Shown: one piece after another, positions 19,287 to 28,329 of the stretch
Layout of the letters: every line of letters starts with the position of its first letter
How positions within the stretch are numbered: position 1 is the stretch's first letter
Origin: Halorarius litoreus
Lineage (GTDB): Archaea; Halobacteriota; Halobacteria; Halobacteriales; Haloarculaceae
Length of the DNA stretch: 64,000 bases
Direction of reading: 5' to 3'
NCBI RefSeq assembly: GCF_024362405.1
Contig: NZ_CP101454.1
Coordinates: forward strand, 372,001 to 436,000
Made by a program: the position numbers and the translations under genes
Notes under the pieces: generated by a model
Told to the model about the DNA's origin: nothing
What the model saw: the letters and a program-made list of their open reading frames with translations, nothing else
Database searches by the model: none

Positions 19287-19571
19287 CGCATCCTGTCGTA
19301 CCGGAGGTGAGAGCATAAAAGGAGAATTCTGTTCGATGGGTTCGCGGGGTAAAACCACCAGACAGCGACCCATCGAGATGGTTTCGAGGCCGCAGAGCCG
19401 TCGAGAGGGTTCAGAAACGGACGAAAAACAGTCTCGAAGGGATTGCCGGATTGAACGGCCGAAGCACTTTTAGTCGAGAGTGAAACCCCGCCACCATACC
19501 ACACAGCACCGGGTGTGTGGGTGACACGCGTACACAGGGGAGTTATGCCGGCGGCGGCCGCACCCCCCAGC

Positions 19572-20108
19572 ATGGAGCAGGTGTTCGCGCCGTGGCGCAT
19601 CGAGTGGGTGGAGCGCGAGGACAAGAACGAGGGGTTCGACGGCTGTGTCTTCTGCGACCTTCCCGACCGTGAGGACGCCCGCGAGTCGCGGGTCGTTGCA
19701 CGCAACGATCAGGCGTACGTCCTGCTCAACAACTACCCGTACAACCCCGGCCACTCGATGGTCATTCCGTTCGACCACACCGGCGACTACCGTGACCTGG
19801 ACGACGAGACGCTGCTGGGTCACGCGCAGTTGAAACAGCGGACGTTCGACGCGCTCGACGACGCCCTGAATCCACAGGCGTTCAACGCCGGCCTCAACCT
19901 CGGCGGCCCCGCAGGGGGGTCCATCACCGACCACGTCCACACTCACGTCGTCCCGCGGTGGGGTGGCGACACGAACTTCATGCCCGTCATCGCGGACACG
20001 AAGGTCATCGTCGAGGCCGTCGACGACACCTACGACCGACTCCACGAAGCGTTCGCCGCACAGGACGGTGCGACGCTCGTCGATGCGGACGACGCCGTCG
20101 AGTTCTGA
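19572..20108 (+). CDS. HIT family hydrolase
   Basis: 178 residues from ATG 19572 (MEQVFAPWRIEWV, a common start of archaeal HIT proteins). GCVFCDLP gives half of the CxxC zinc site seen in HIT proteins. NNYPYNPGHSMVIP and the catalytic HVHTHVVPRW (HxHxH) are intact. HIT enzymes cleave or transfer nucleotides, for example Ap4A or adenylate conjugates. GAGTTATGC about 28 nt upstream may be the TATA. A second box A-like element at about 19465-19472 has no gene at the expected distance. Confidence 0.9.
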   Translation: MEQVFAPWRIEWVEREDKNEGFDGCVFCDLPDREDARESRVVARNDQAYVLLNNYPYNPGHSMVIPFDHTGDYRDLDDETLLGHAQLKQRTFDALDDALNPQAFNAGLNLGGPAGGSITDHVHTHVVPRWGGDTNFMPVIADTKVIVEAVDDTYDRLHEAFAAQDGATLVDADDAVEF

Positions 20109-20152
20109 GTCGGAGCGATACGCCTTTCCACCGACCACTCCAACGCTTGCCA

Positions 20153-21070
20153 ATGGCACGTTCGCGGGCGCTCCGACGGGTCGGACTCGTGATCCTCGGC
20201 GCGAACCTCCTGCTCGCGCTCGCCAAGGGACTCGTCTACTACTGGACGGGGAGCCTCGCCGTCGGCTCGGAGGCCGTCAACAGCCTCGCCGACGCCGCCT
20301 ACTCGATCATCGTCCTCGCGGGGCTCTACCTCACGACCCAGCCTCCGGACTTCGAGCACCCGCACGGCCACGAGCGCATCGAGCCGTTCGTCTCGCTCGT
20401 GGTCGCGCTCGGCATCTTCGCCGCCGGCGGCGCCATCCTCTACAACGCCGGCACGACCCTGCTGTCGGGTGACGTGACCGTCGCCCGCGGCCCGGTCGCC
20501 GGCGTGGTGCTAGGCGCAGCGGCGCTGGTGAAGTTCGGCCTCTACCGCTACGTCCTCGACATCGCAGACCAGTATCGCTCGCCGGCACTCACGGCGACCG
20601 CCGTCGACAACCGCAACGACATCCTGACGGCAGGGGCGGCGCTCGTCGGCGTCGTCGGCGCCCAACTGGGCGCACCCCTGCTCGACCCGCTCGCCGCGGG
20701 CGTGGTCGCCGTCGCCGTCGTCTACACGGGCGTCGACATCGTCCGCGACAACGTCTCGTATCTCGTGGGCGCTGCCCCGCCCGAGGACCTCAGAAAGGAG
20801 ATCATCCGCCGCGCGCTCGAACACCCCGACGTGCAAGGTGCACACGACGTCATCGCCCACTACGTCGGCCCGGAGATCGACGTCTCGCTCCACATCGAAG
20901 TGGAGGGTGAGAAGACCCTCAACGAGGCACACGCCATCGAGACCGCCGTGATGAACTCGATTCGCGAGCTCCCCGAGGTGGACGACGTGTTCGTCCACGT
21001 CGACCCGAAGGAGCTCGGCGAGTGGAAAGACGACGCGGAGGTCGACCGGCTCGCGGGCATCCGCGACTAG
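20153..21070 (+). CDS. Cation diffusion facilitator (metal exporter)
   Basis: 305 residues: six membrane helices (about 8-210) and a cytosolic ferredoxin-like tail (about 215-290). The transport site in helix 2 is SEAVNSLADAAYS, and in helix 5 TAVDNRNDILTAG. The DNRND form with acidic ligands, rather than HxxxD, is the type seen in Mn/Fe-transporting CDF proteins, so manganese or iron export is a fair guess. HPHGHERIEP after helix 2 is a typical loop. Stops overlap by 4 bp with the convergent gene. Confidence 0.9.
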   Translation: MARSRALRRVGLVILGANLLLALAKGLVYYWTGSLAVGSEAVNSLADAAYSIIVLAGLYLTTQPPDFEHPHGHERIEPFVSLVVALGIFAAGGAILYNAGTTLLSGDVTVARGPVAGVVLGAAALVKFGLYRYVLDIADQYRSPALTATAVDNRNDILTAGAALVGVVGAQLGAPLLDPLAAGVVAVAVVYTGVDIVRDNVSYLVGAAPPEDLRKEIIRRALEHPDVQGAHDVIAHYVGPEIDVSLHIEVEGEKTLNEAHAIETAVMNSIRELPEVDDVFVHVDPKELGEWKDDAEVDRLAGIRD

Positions 21071-22005
21071 TCGAACAGCGCCCGCGAGAGGTACGCCGAG
21101 ACGACGACGTTCTCGTTGACGACCTCGTTCACTTTCAGGTCCGCCGCCACCGAACAGAGCAGATACGCCTCGGCCCGCGAGATCCCGTACTCGTCGTGAA
21201 CCAGTTCGACGAGTTCGCTGACGGCCTCTCTCGTCGCCTGGTGCTGGTCGGGAGCGACCCCCGACGTGGCGACCGTCCGACCGCCGCCCGCCGGCTCGAA
21301 CGGCCCGTCGGTCTCGAAGACGGGTCCGTCGACCGCCCTGTCGACGAGTCGCAGACGCAGTCGGACGGTCATCGGCGCCTCGATGGCCGTGACACAGACC
21401 TCGCCGTCACCCTGCGCAGCGTGACAGTCCCCGACCGAGAACAGCCCACCAGCGACCTCGACAGGGAGGTACAGCGTGCTCCCCGCGGTGAGGTGTTTGA
21501 TGTCGAGGTTGCCGCCGACGCACCGTGGCGGGACCGTGGCGTGTGGACCTGGCTCGGCGGGGGCGACCCCGAGGACGCCCGGGAACGGATGCAGGGGAAC
21601 CTCGATTCCCTCGACGAAGTGGCCCACGTCGCCGTCGAGGGCCCACGTGTGGACCGCGGCGTCGGCGAACGCCTCGGGGAGGAGGCCCTGCTCCCGCTCG
21701 CTGGGGTACGCGTACGTCCAGCCGACGCCGTGGTGCTCGAGGTCGAGGACGTCGACCGCGAGCGTGTCACCCGGGTCGGTCCCCGCGATGGCGACCGGGC
21801 CGGTGAGCGCGTGCCCCTGGAAGTCGAGGGCGAGCACGTTCTCGGGCGTCGCGTCGCGGGGGAGTTGGCCGTCGGCCGCGTCACGGCACTCGACCTCGAT
21901 GATGTCGCCCGACTCGACGGTCAGGACGGGAGTGCGGTCACGGTTCCAGTCGTAGTGGACCGTTTCGGCTGTCGCGTCGAGTCGATAGTCGGGAGCGGGA
22001 GGCAT
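21067..22005 (-). CDS. Acetamidase/formamidase family protein
   Basis: 312 residues from ATG 22005, supported by a TTTTGC box about 27 nt upstream. Family signatures: VLTVESGDIIEVECRDA, ALTGPVAIAGTDPGDTLAVDVLD, the HPFPGVLGVAP loop, and CVGGNLDIKHLTAGSTLYLPV followed by GLFSVGDCHAAQGDGEV. These enzymes hydrolyse formamide and short amides to release ammonia; the true substrate here is unknown. Confidence 0.9.
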   Translation of the reverse strand: MPPAPDYRLDATAETVHYDWNRDRTPVLTVESGDIIEVECRDAADGQLPRDATPENVLALDFQGHALTGPVAIAGTDPGDTLAVDVLDLEHHGVGWTYAYPSEREQGLLPEAFADAAVHTWALDGDVGHFVEGIEVPLHPFPGVLGVAPAEPGPHATVPPRCVGGNLDIKHLTAGSTLYLPVEVAGGLFSVGDCHAAQGDGEVCVTAIEAPMTVRLRLRLVDRAVDGPVFETDGPFEPAGGGRTVATSGVAPDQHQATREAVSELVELVHDEYGISRAEAYLLCSVAADLKVNEVVNENVVVSAYLSRALFD

Positions 22006-22344
22006 ATCCGACAGTCGAGGGGTGTGAGCAAAACTGGTCGGTTGGCTCAGGTGGCACGCGGGCCTCGGCAGGTTTATCCGGGAGCTTCCACTACGCCCAC
22101 AAGCAAGTCGGCAGCCGGTCGATGGCCACCTTTCGCACCGACGTTCATTCGTTGGTGTCCCGTCGTCGACCGTAGCACCAACTTTGCACTCAACACTTCT
22201 GAGAGGCATCGACGTGGCGACGGCACGGATAGTTGGCTGCCGACGTACGCGTAGAACAGCCGATGGCATCCTCGACTCGTCGCTCACGCTCGACCCACGC
22301 AGCCGGAGAGAACCTCGACCACCATCGACCAGAGGCGGTCCCAC
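22006..22344. other. Intergenic region, no gene seen
   Basis: About 340 bp between two co-directional minus-strand genes. The first 50 bases hold the acetamidase promoter. A plus-strand TATA-like GTTTATCC at about 22070-22077 has no gene behind it. Frames crossing the region have poor haloarchaeal composition (many S, R and C), so I do not call a gene. Confidence 0.5.
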
Positions 22345-23268
22345 TCAGGGCGACGCGGGCACCTGTTCCATCGCACGAACCTCGAACGCCTCGTCGAGCG
22401 TGACCCGGAGTTCCTCGTCGTCGAGCCGAATCGCCACCTCGATTCGGAGTGGCTCCTCGCTGACGACGGTCGTCCGCTCGTTGCTGATACACCACTCCGG
22501 TTCCCAGTACGGGACCGCGTGCAGGTCGATACCGTGCTCACGGTGGAACTCGACCACGGTCGGGTTCGTGAGCAGGTGCATCCCTGGGGTCCCGTAGTCC
22601 CAGGCGTCACACTGGGTACACGGATACTTCATCCCCAAGCCGAACATCAGGAAGTCCGACGCGACGAGGTCCAGCCCCCCGATGTGGACCTCTTCCGGGT
22701 TCCGAATCAGGATCGCGTCCATCCGCCCCCCACACATCGAACACACACCGTTCGACGAGAGGGCGAAGTCGTGACGTTGCCACTTCTCGAACGCGGCGAG
22801 CAGCTCGTGGCCGGTCCGGCCGACGACACCCCCGGGCGGAAACATCCCCATCGCGTGCATCACTTCGCACGAGGAGCACTGGATGAACACCATCTCGTGG
22901 TCGTACTCCGCGACGAGCGGTGCGTCGCAGACGACGCACGCGCCACCCGTCTCGAACGGCGCAATCCGTGGATGCTCGGTGAACGACCCCTCGACGATGG
23001 TCCGAATCACGTTGACGCCAGCGTGGCGGATTTCGTAGCCGCCGTCGGTCTTCGTGACGAACGGACCCTCGAGCTTCTTGAGGTGGTAGTTGAACTGTGA
23101 GCCGTCGCGCATTCCAACGCGTTTGCGGAGGTCCGAGAACGTCATCGGGCGCTCCCCGTTATCGACGAGCACCTGCAAGATGGTGAGGCGCGTCTCGTTC
23201 CCGACGATACCGAACGCCTCCGCGGGGGTGAGACGGGTCCCCTCGTCGATTCGGTGTGTAGAACTCAT
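22345..23268 (-). CDS. Winged-helix regulator with C-terminal zinc domain (DUF7351-like)
   Basis: 307 residues. Residues 1-80 are an ArsR-like winged helix (EAFGIVGNETRLTILQVL, MTFSDLRKRVGMRDGSQFNYHLKKL). Residues about 105-310 hold three CxxC pairs (CVVCDAP/CSSCEVMH, CSMCGG, CTQCDAW) and a beta-rich tail. From memory the C-terminal part is the haloarchaeal DUF7351 type. This is a likely transcription regulator sensing a ligand, redox state or metal through the Cys domain. An 8-bp inverted repeat surrounds its own TATA (23285-23314), suggesting autoregulation. Confidence 0.85.
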   Translation of the reverse strand: MSSTHRIDEGTRLTPAEAFGIVGNETRLTILQVLVDNGERPMTFSDLRKRVGMRDGSQFNYHLKKLEGPFVTKTDGGYEIRHAGVNVIRTIVEGSFTEHPRIAPFETGGACVVCDAPLVAEYDHEMVFIQCSSCEVMHAMGMFPPGGVVGRTGHELLAAFEKWQRHDFALSSNGVCSMCGGRMDAILIRNPEEVHIGGLDLVASDFLMFGLGMKYPCTQCDAWDYGTPGMHLLTNPTVVEFHREHGIDLHAVPYWEPEWCISNERTTVVSEEPLRIEVAIRLDDEELRVTLDEAFEVRAMEQVPASP

Positions 23269-23284
23269 GGAGAGGGTAGGTCAC

Positions 23285-23314
23285 CAGCGACGATAGCAGT
23301 ATCTAGCGTCGCTG
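23285..23314. promoter_or_regulatory. Inverted repeat bracketing the TATA of the winged-helix/zinc regulator
   Basis: CAGCGACG (23285-23292) and CGTCGCTG (23307-23314) are perfect inverted repeats with a 14-bp spacer. The spacer contains the minus-strand TATA-like GATAC about 27-30 nt before the start codon at 23268. This is the layout expected of an autorepressor operator. Confidence 0.45.
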
Positions 23315-23373
23315 AACTGTACTAGAGACGAGAACATTGCGCGACACGCCCGACAGAGAATCGCGGAGGGGTC

Positions 23374-24660
23374 TCAGTCGGCGGCCGCCGCTTCCTCGGA
23401 CTCCGCAGGCGACGACACGGGCTTCCCGAACGCGTAGACCGTCTCGCCGGAGAGGACCTCGACCTCGATGAAGTCGCCCGGCTCGATACCGTACTCGGAG
23501 GCGTTCTGGACGACGATCTGGCGGTAGGCCGAATCGCGACACTTCACCGAGTCGCCGTGGCCCGGCTGGACGACGAGCACCTCTCGCCGGGTGCCGACGA
23601 GTTCGTCGTACGCCTCGGCGACCACGTCCATCTTCAGCGCCGACATCGCCTTCGAGCGGTCCTTCTTCGTCTGGCCGCCGAGCCCCTTCATGTCGGCGGC
23701 GTCGGTCCCCGGGCGCTTCGAGAACCGCGTGACGTTGATCTTCTCGGGACGAACCTCGCGCAGGAGGTCCATGCTCAGTTCGTGGTCCGCGTCGGTCTCG
23801 GTGGGGAAGCCGACGATGAAGTCGGTCGAGAGCGTCCAGTGCTCCAGACGTGAGTCGAACGTCTCGACGATCTCTCTGAACTTGTCGACGCGGTGCTGGC
23901 GGCGCATCTCCTCCAGGACCTCGTCCGACCCCGACTGGACGGGGAGGTGGATGAAGTCGTAGAGCTTGTCGTTGCGAGCGAACACGTCGGCGAGCTCCTC
24001 GCGGATGCCGTGGATACCACCGGGGTTCGCCATCCCGACTCTGACTCGAAACTCGCCGTCGATGTCGCAGATGCGGTCGAGGAGTTCGGGGAGCGTTCGC
24101 TCACCCTGGTCCCAGCCGTACACCCCCGTATCCTGGCCCGTCACGCGAATCTCCTTCGCGCCGGCGTGGACGAGCGCCTCCGCCTTCCGGACGTTCTCCT
24201 CGACGGGCGGCGAGTCGATGCGCCCGGTCGCGAACTTCGTGATGCAGTACGAGCAGTTGCTCATGCAGCCGCGGGCGATGGGGAGGATGCCGATGACCCC
24301 GTCGAGGATGGGTTCGGAATCGGGCGTCGGCGTCGGGCACTCGCCGTTCGTCACCGCCGCAGGCACGTCGTCCCAGTTGAGAATCTGGGCGTCGATGTCT
24401 GCCTCGGCGAACTCCTCGCCCTGGGCGAGCGCCATGCAGCCGGTGACGATGAGGTCCGAGACTTCGTCGTCGAGTTCCTCCGCGCGCCGGAGCATGTTCC
24501 GCTCGGTCTTCTCGACCACGGTGCAGGTGTTGAGGATGGCCACGTCCGCCTCCCCCAGCGGCGTGCGGTGGTGGCCCGCGTCGCGCAGCCGGCGCTCGAT
24601 CTCGCGGCTCTCACCGCGATTCGAGGTGCAGCCGTACGTCTCGATGTGGTAGCGGGCCAT
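23374..24660 (-). CDS. tRNA t6A37 methylthiotransferase (MtaB-type radical SAM)
   Basis: 428 residues. The N-terminal UPF0004 domain has Cys in YGCTSNRGESR, LNTCTVVEKTE and VTGCMALAQ, which bind the auxiliary Fe-S cluster. The radical SAM motif is CMSNCSYCITK (CxxxCxxC). Then come the TIM barrel (HLPVQSGSDEVLEEMRR, DFIVGFPTETD) and a C-terminal TRAM domain. Archaeal members (e-MtaB/CDKAL1 clade) convert t6A37 to ms2t6A37 in ANN-reading tRNAs; I choose this over MiaB because archaea lack i6A. Cytosolic. Confidence 0.93.
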   Translation of the reverse strand: MARYHIETYGCTSNRGESREIERRLRDAGHHRTPLGEADVAILNTCTVVEKTERNMLRRAEELDDEVSDLIVTGCMALAQGEEFAEADIDAQILNWDDVPAAVTNGECPTPTPDSEPILDGVIGILPIARGCMSNCSYCITKFATGRIDSPPVEENVRKAEALVHAGAKEIRVTGQDTGVYGWDQGERTLPELLDRICDIDGEFRVRVGMANPGGIHGIREELADVFARNDKLYDFIHLPVQSGSDEVLEEMRRQHRVDKFREIVETFDSRLEHWTLSTDFIVGFPTETDADHELSMDLLREVRPEKINVTRFSKRPGTDAADMKGLGGQTKKDRSKAMSALKMDVVAEAYDELVGTRREVLVVQPGHGDSVKCRDSAYRQIVVQNASEYGIEPGDFIEVEVLSGETVYAFGKPVSSPAESEEAAAAD

Positions 24661-24748
24661 TCGTTTTCACCTACGTGCGCGACGGCAAGAGGGTGACGGA
24701 ACGCGTCGGACAGAAGAGCTTTGGTCCGTCGGTTGACAGGCGAACACG

Positions 24749-25945
24749 ATGTCCTCCAGACGTGAAACGCTAGCCGCAGCCGGTGGCGGGCTCCTTGTAG
24801 GACTCGCCGGCTGCTCCGGGGTGGCGAGCCAGCCCGACGAGCCACCGACCCCCGACGACGGCCCGGACCCGGACCCCGAGAACCACATCCACGGCGCGGA
24901 CGGGGCGTGGTCGAGTTTCGGCTGTAACGCCGGCAACACCCGCGAGGTCGCCGATGGGCAGGCCCCGGTCGACGGCGTGACCGAGCGGTGGCGCGTCGAA
25001 GTGGGCGACCTGAACCGTGCCGAGCCGGTCGTCGCGGACGGCCGCGTGTTCCACCGTCTCGGTGGTGAGGACCTCGTCGTCTACGACGCCGCCGACGGCA
25101 CGGAGCTGTGGCGGGCGACCGACGCCCGGACGCTCCCGCTGGTCCACGACGACACCGTCTACGTCGGGGGGGTGGGGCACGTCCGGGCGCTCGCCGTCGA
25201 GGACGGCACCGAGCGGTGGCGCACCGAGTTCGACACCCCAGGACCGGTCGCGACGCCGGCGACACACGGCGGCGACGAACTGCTCGTCGGAGCCGACGAA
25301 CACGTCCATCGACTCACCGCCACGACCGGCGAGGTCGAGTGGTCTCGTCGACTGTTCGGCAGGGTCGTCGGCCCCGCCGCCATCTACAAGGCGCACTTTG
25401 CGTGCGTCGTCACCGAGGCGGGGAAACTGTACGCGCTCGACCCCGAGGGCACCGGCTGGGGCGAGTGGGACCTCCCGTCTCGCCCGCAAGCCCCGCCGAC
25501 CGCCCACTCCGACGGCGTCTACGTCAACTGTCTCGACAGCCGGACGTACGGTATCTCGCTGGAGAACACGTCCCAACTGGACATCGACTGGTCGGCCGAG
25601 ACCGGCTGGGCGAACGCCGGCCTCGCCGTGAACAAGTACCTCTACGCCGCCGGAACCCGGGGACTCGTCGCCATCGACCCCGAGACCGGCGAGGAGCGGT
25701 GGACCCACGACACCGGCGACTGGCGGCACACCGCACCCGCGCTGGCGCGCGACACGCTGTTCGTCGGCGGTGACGCGCTGTACGCGTTCGACCCGACGCC
25801 CTCGGTCGGGAGTGGCCCCGCGCTCCGATTCGAACACTCGCTCTACGGCCCGGTGAACGCGCCCGTCCTCGACGACGGCGTGCTGTACGTCACGGCCAAG
25901 ACCGACGAGTCGACTGCTCACCTGCTCGCGCTGGAGGCCGCATGA
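24749..25945 (+). CDS. Tat lipoprotein with PQQ-like beta-propeller
   Basis: 398 residues. The N-terminus MSSRRETLAAAGGGLLVGLAGCSG has a twin arginine and a lipobox (LAGC), the usual haloarchaeal Tat-lipoprotein export signal. The rest is built of PQQ/BamB-type blades with recurring phrases (LVVYDAADGTELWRA, LAVEDGTERWRTEF, VAIDPETGEERWTHD), each with the terminal W. It likely acts on the cell surface as a binding scaffold. No PQQ-binding Cys pair or dehydrogenase residues are seen. Its TGA overlaps the ATG of the next, related gene (ATGA, 25942-25945). Confidence 0.88.
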   Translation: MSSRRETLAAAGGGLLVGLAGCSGVASQPDEPPTPDDGPDPDPENHIHGADGAWSSFGCNAGNTREVADGQAPVDGVTERWRVEVGDLNRAEPVVADGRVFHRLGGEDLVVYDAADGTELWRATDARTLPLVHDDTVYVGGVGHVRALAVEDGTERWRTEFDTPGPVATPATHGGDELLVGADEHVHRLTATTGEVEWSRRLFGRVVGPAAIYKAHFACVVTEAGKLYALDPEGTGWGEWDLPSRPQAPPTAHSDGVYVNCLDSRTYGISLENTSQLDIDWSAETGWANAGLAVNKYLYAAGTRGLVAIDPETGEERWTHDTGDWRHTAPALARDTLFVGGDALYAFDPTPSVGSGPALRFEHSLYGPVNAPVLDDGVLYVTAKTDESTAHLLALEAA

Positions 25946-27153
25946 ACCGCCGGAGCTACGTGGCGGCGCTCGGCACCGCCGCGACCGCCGGGCTGGCGGG
26001 CTGTTCGGGGAGTGACTACGACGCCGTCGCGGCCGACGCCGGCGACGCACGCGACTGGCCGATGCCCGGCCACGACGCGGCGAACACCCGGTACATCCCC
26101 GAGGGAACGGCGCCTCGTTCGGGGGTGGAGACGGTGTGGCGGACCGAGGTACTCATGCCGACCGGCCCGCCGTCGGTCGCAGAGGACACGGTGTTCCTCC
26201 CCGTTGGAAACGACGTGCTCGCGGTCGACGCCGCCTCGGGCGAGATTCGGTGGCGAGCGGACCCGGACGAGAACGCCGCCGTCTACTGGTCGGCCCCGAC
26301 CGTCCTCGACGGCGTCGCCTACCTCGTTGGCGACGATGCGCTCCGGGCGCTCGCGGTCGACGACGGCACCGAGCAGTGGCGCTACGAGTTCGACGACCCG
26401 ACGGGCTATCTCGCGCCGACGCCCGGTTTCGGTGGTGACGAACTGTTCGTCGCCGCGGGCGAGACCGTCTACCGGTTCGACACCGACACGGGCGACCTGG
26501 AGTGGGAACGAGACGTGTTCGGCCAGGTTCGACAGACGCTGGCCTACCGGCCCGGGATGGTGTTCGCCGTCACCGAGGGCGGCGACGTGTACGCGCTCGC
26601 GGATGGCGACGGTGGTGGCTACTGGCGAACGGCACTGCCCGACATGGTGCAGTGCCCGCCGACGTTCGCGGACGGTCGGCTCTACGTCGGCTGTTTCGAC
26701 GGGAACCTGTACGCGCTCAACGAGCGCGGTGCCATCGAGTGGTCGACCGATATCGGCGGCTTCGCGAAGGGCGGTATTGGCGCCGCCCACGACACCGTCT
26801 ACGCCGACGGCGGCCGCTCGCTCCACGCGCTCGACGCCGAAACCGGCAACAAACAGTGGGCCGTGAGCCTCGGCACGACTGGCGACCACCCGCCGGTCAT
26901 CGTCGACGACACGGTCTACACGGGTGGGGCGAAGCTCCGCGCGCTGAAGCTCGGTGGCGGCCTCGGCGTCGGTGGAACGCGTATCGAACCCGCGCGCTTC
27001 ACGGCCGACCTCGGCGAGTACGTCGGCCAACTCGTGGCGGCCGACGGGTCGCTGTACGCGGCCGTCGAGGTGAAACGCGACCCGAACGGGGGGACCGACT
27101 CGGACAACCGCAAAACGGAGCTACAGCGACTCGACGCTCAGTCGTCGGGGTAA
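25942..27153 (+). CDS. Tat lipoprotein with PQQ-like beta-propeller (second of a tandem pair)
   Basis: 403 residues with signal [23 protein letters not shown] (RR plus lipobox). Blades recur as [43 protein letters not shown] and [14 protein letters not shown]. It is clearly paralogous to the gene directly upstream (same HDAANTR-like start of the mature part, same blade order), so the pair arose by tandem duplication and is probably co-translated. Surface location is inferred. It ends with a 16-bp overlap with convergent deoC. Confidence 0.88.
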   Translation: MNRRSYVAALGTAATAGLAGCSGSDYDAVAADAGDARDWPMPGHDAANTRYIPEGTAPRSGVETVWRTEVLMPTGPPSVAEDTVFLPVGNDVLAVDAASGEIRWRADPDENAAVYWSAPTVLDGVAYLVGDDALRALAVDDGTEQWRYEFDDPTGYLAPTPGFGGDELFVAAGETVYRFDTDTGDLEWERDVFGQVRQTLAYRPGMVFAVTEGGDVYALADGDGGGYWRTALPDMVQCPPTFADGRLYVGCFDGNLYALNERGAIEWSTDIGGFAKGGIGAAHDTVYADGGRSLHALDAETGNKQWAVSLGTTGDHPPVIVDDTVYTGGAKLRALKLGGGLGVGGTRIEPARFTADLGEYVGQLVAADGSLYAAVEVKRDPNGGTDSDNRKTELQRLDAQSSG

Positions 27154-27776
27154 CCGCGCAGAATCTCGACGCCGGAGGACGCCCCGATGCGCTCGGCACC
27201 CGCTTCTATCATGGCCATCGCCTTCTCGTACGAGCCGATGCCACCGGAGGCTTTGACGGGGAGGTAGTTCGCCATCCGCTCGACGTCCTCGATGGTCGCA
27301 CCGCCCACCGAGAAGCCCGTTGCCGTCTTCACCATCGCCGCGTCGGCCTCCTGCGCGAGTCGGCAGGCACGGTCGAGTTCCTCGTCCGTCAGAAGCGGCG
27401 CCTCGACGATGACCTTCACGGGGAGCGGGACCGCGGCGACGACGCTCGCGATGTCCTCGCGGACGGTTCCGTCGTCGCCGGCTTTCAGCCGGCCGACGTT
27501 GATGACCATGTCTATCTCGTCGGCCCCGTCCTTCCACGCGAGTTCGGCCTCGGCCTCCTTCGCGCCCGTCGCGTGGTTGCCGTGCGGGAACCCGACGACG
27601 GTGGCGATGGTCAGGTCCGTCGCGTAGTCGTCGGCTTCGGCGACGTAACACGGCGGAATACAGACGTTCATGCCGTGTTCGAGCGCCTCGTCACAGACCC
27701 GCTGGACGTCCGCGGGCGTCGTCTCCGGCCCGAGAACGGTGTGGTCGATGCGTGCGGCGAACTCCTCCCGGTTCAT
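27138..27776 (-). CDS. deoC: Deoxyribose-phosphate aldolase
   Basis: 212 residues from ATG 27776, supported by CTTTTCAC 26 nt upstream. It cleaves 2-deoxyribose-5-phosphate to glyceraldehyde-3-phosphate and acetaldehyde. Motifs: [12 protein letters not shown] at the start, [22 protein letters not shown] (Asp), the Schiff-base Lys in [14 protein letters not shown], and LPVKASGGI (second Lys). Length is normal. It lies next to other nucleoside/pentose phosphate genes (29-35 kb). Confidence 0.95.
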   Translation of the reverse strand: MNREEFAARIDHTVLGPETTPADVQRVCDEALEHGMNVCIPPCYVAEADDYATDLTIATVVGFPHGNHATGAKEAEAELAWKDGADEIDMVINVGRLKAGDDGTVREDIASVVAAVPLPVKVIVEAPLLTDEELDRACRLAQEADAAMVKTATGFSVGGATIEDVERMANYLPVKASGGIGSYEKAMAMIEAGAERIGASSGVEILRGYPDD

Positions 27777-28329
27777 ATCCCCTCCCCAACGTCTGGCGGT
27801 GAAAAGTCTCCGATTCCACCGTTCCACCTTTTTACGCTCGGGTCGCCTTCGGCGACCGCTCGCGCAACAAATCTGCATTGCTGGACCGGAGGTCCAGCAG
27901 GCTTCCAGATCGCCAGCGGCGACTCGGAAGGGCCAAAAAAAGGCCGAGCGCGCCGACAGCGCGCTCGGGGGAACCGCTCGCTTCGCTCGCGGATGCTGTA
28001 GCGCGTGCTGGCGAGCAGTCTCGTCTGCGAGCCAGTACCGCGCGAGGGATGACGGAGCGAGGCGGAGTCAAGCGGCGGAATCGGTTGGGGAGGCATGTGG
28101 CTGACACCAGCACGAGGACTCCTGGGTTCGCGCGAGCAGGACACTCCCATGGCTGCCGTGGTCGATACAGACGCCCGAATTATCAATTCGTGGCGTATTC
28201 TACCGGCTATCCGCCAGAACGGACGTGCGAGATACAGAGGGTGTATGCAGCAGGGGTGTACGGGATATCCGTACTACGTTCGGAACACACGTGAGACCGA
28301 TATTTCGGCAGTTCGTCGCTGATATGGCG
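27777..28329. repeat. Hairpin-rich intergenic island
   Basis: This 553-bp gap has no credible gene but many perfect short palindromes: GGTCGCC-TTC-GGCGACC (27841-27857), GCTGGACC-GGA-GGTCCAGC (27880-27898), CCGAGCGCG-N7-CGCGCTCGG (27944-27968), and a 10-bp stem with one bulged base around CGAATT-ATC-AATTCG (28172-28195). The phrase CGCTTCGCTCG (27978-27988) is also present. Related GAGCGAAGCGAG motifs occur near 45003 and similar sequence near 51545. The first 30 bases are the deoC promoter. Confidence 0.5.

Noticed and set aside
22006-22344. A hidden gene between the acetamidase and the regulator
   Set aside because: No frame shows haloarchaeal amino acid bias or a start with a TATA at the right distance.
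23374-24660. MiaB (i6A methylthiotransferase)
   Set aside because: Archaea lack the i6A precursor, and the domain layout fits the MtaB/CDKAL1-type enzyme acting on t6A.
24749-27153. PQQ-dependent alcohol or glucose dehydrogenases
   Set aside because: Only the propeller repeat is present; no PQQ-binding Cys pair, metal site or catalytic Asp is visible.
28095-28322. A 75-codon frame in the hairpin-rich gap
   Set aside because: Its composition is unlike haloarchaeal proteins (Cys, Arg, Tyr rich, not acidic) and it has no promoter.
27777-28329. A remnant transposon with terminal inverted repeats
   Set aside because: No transposase fragment, target-site duplication or matching outer ends could be found by eye.
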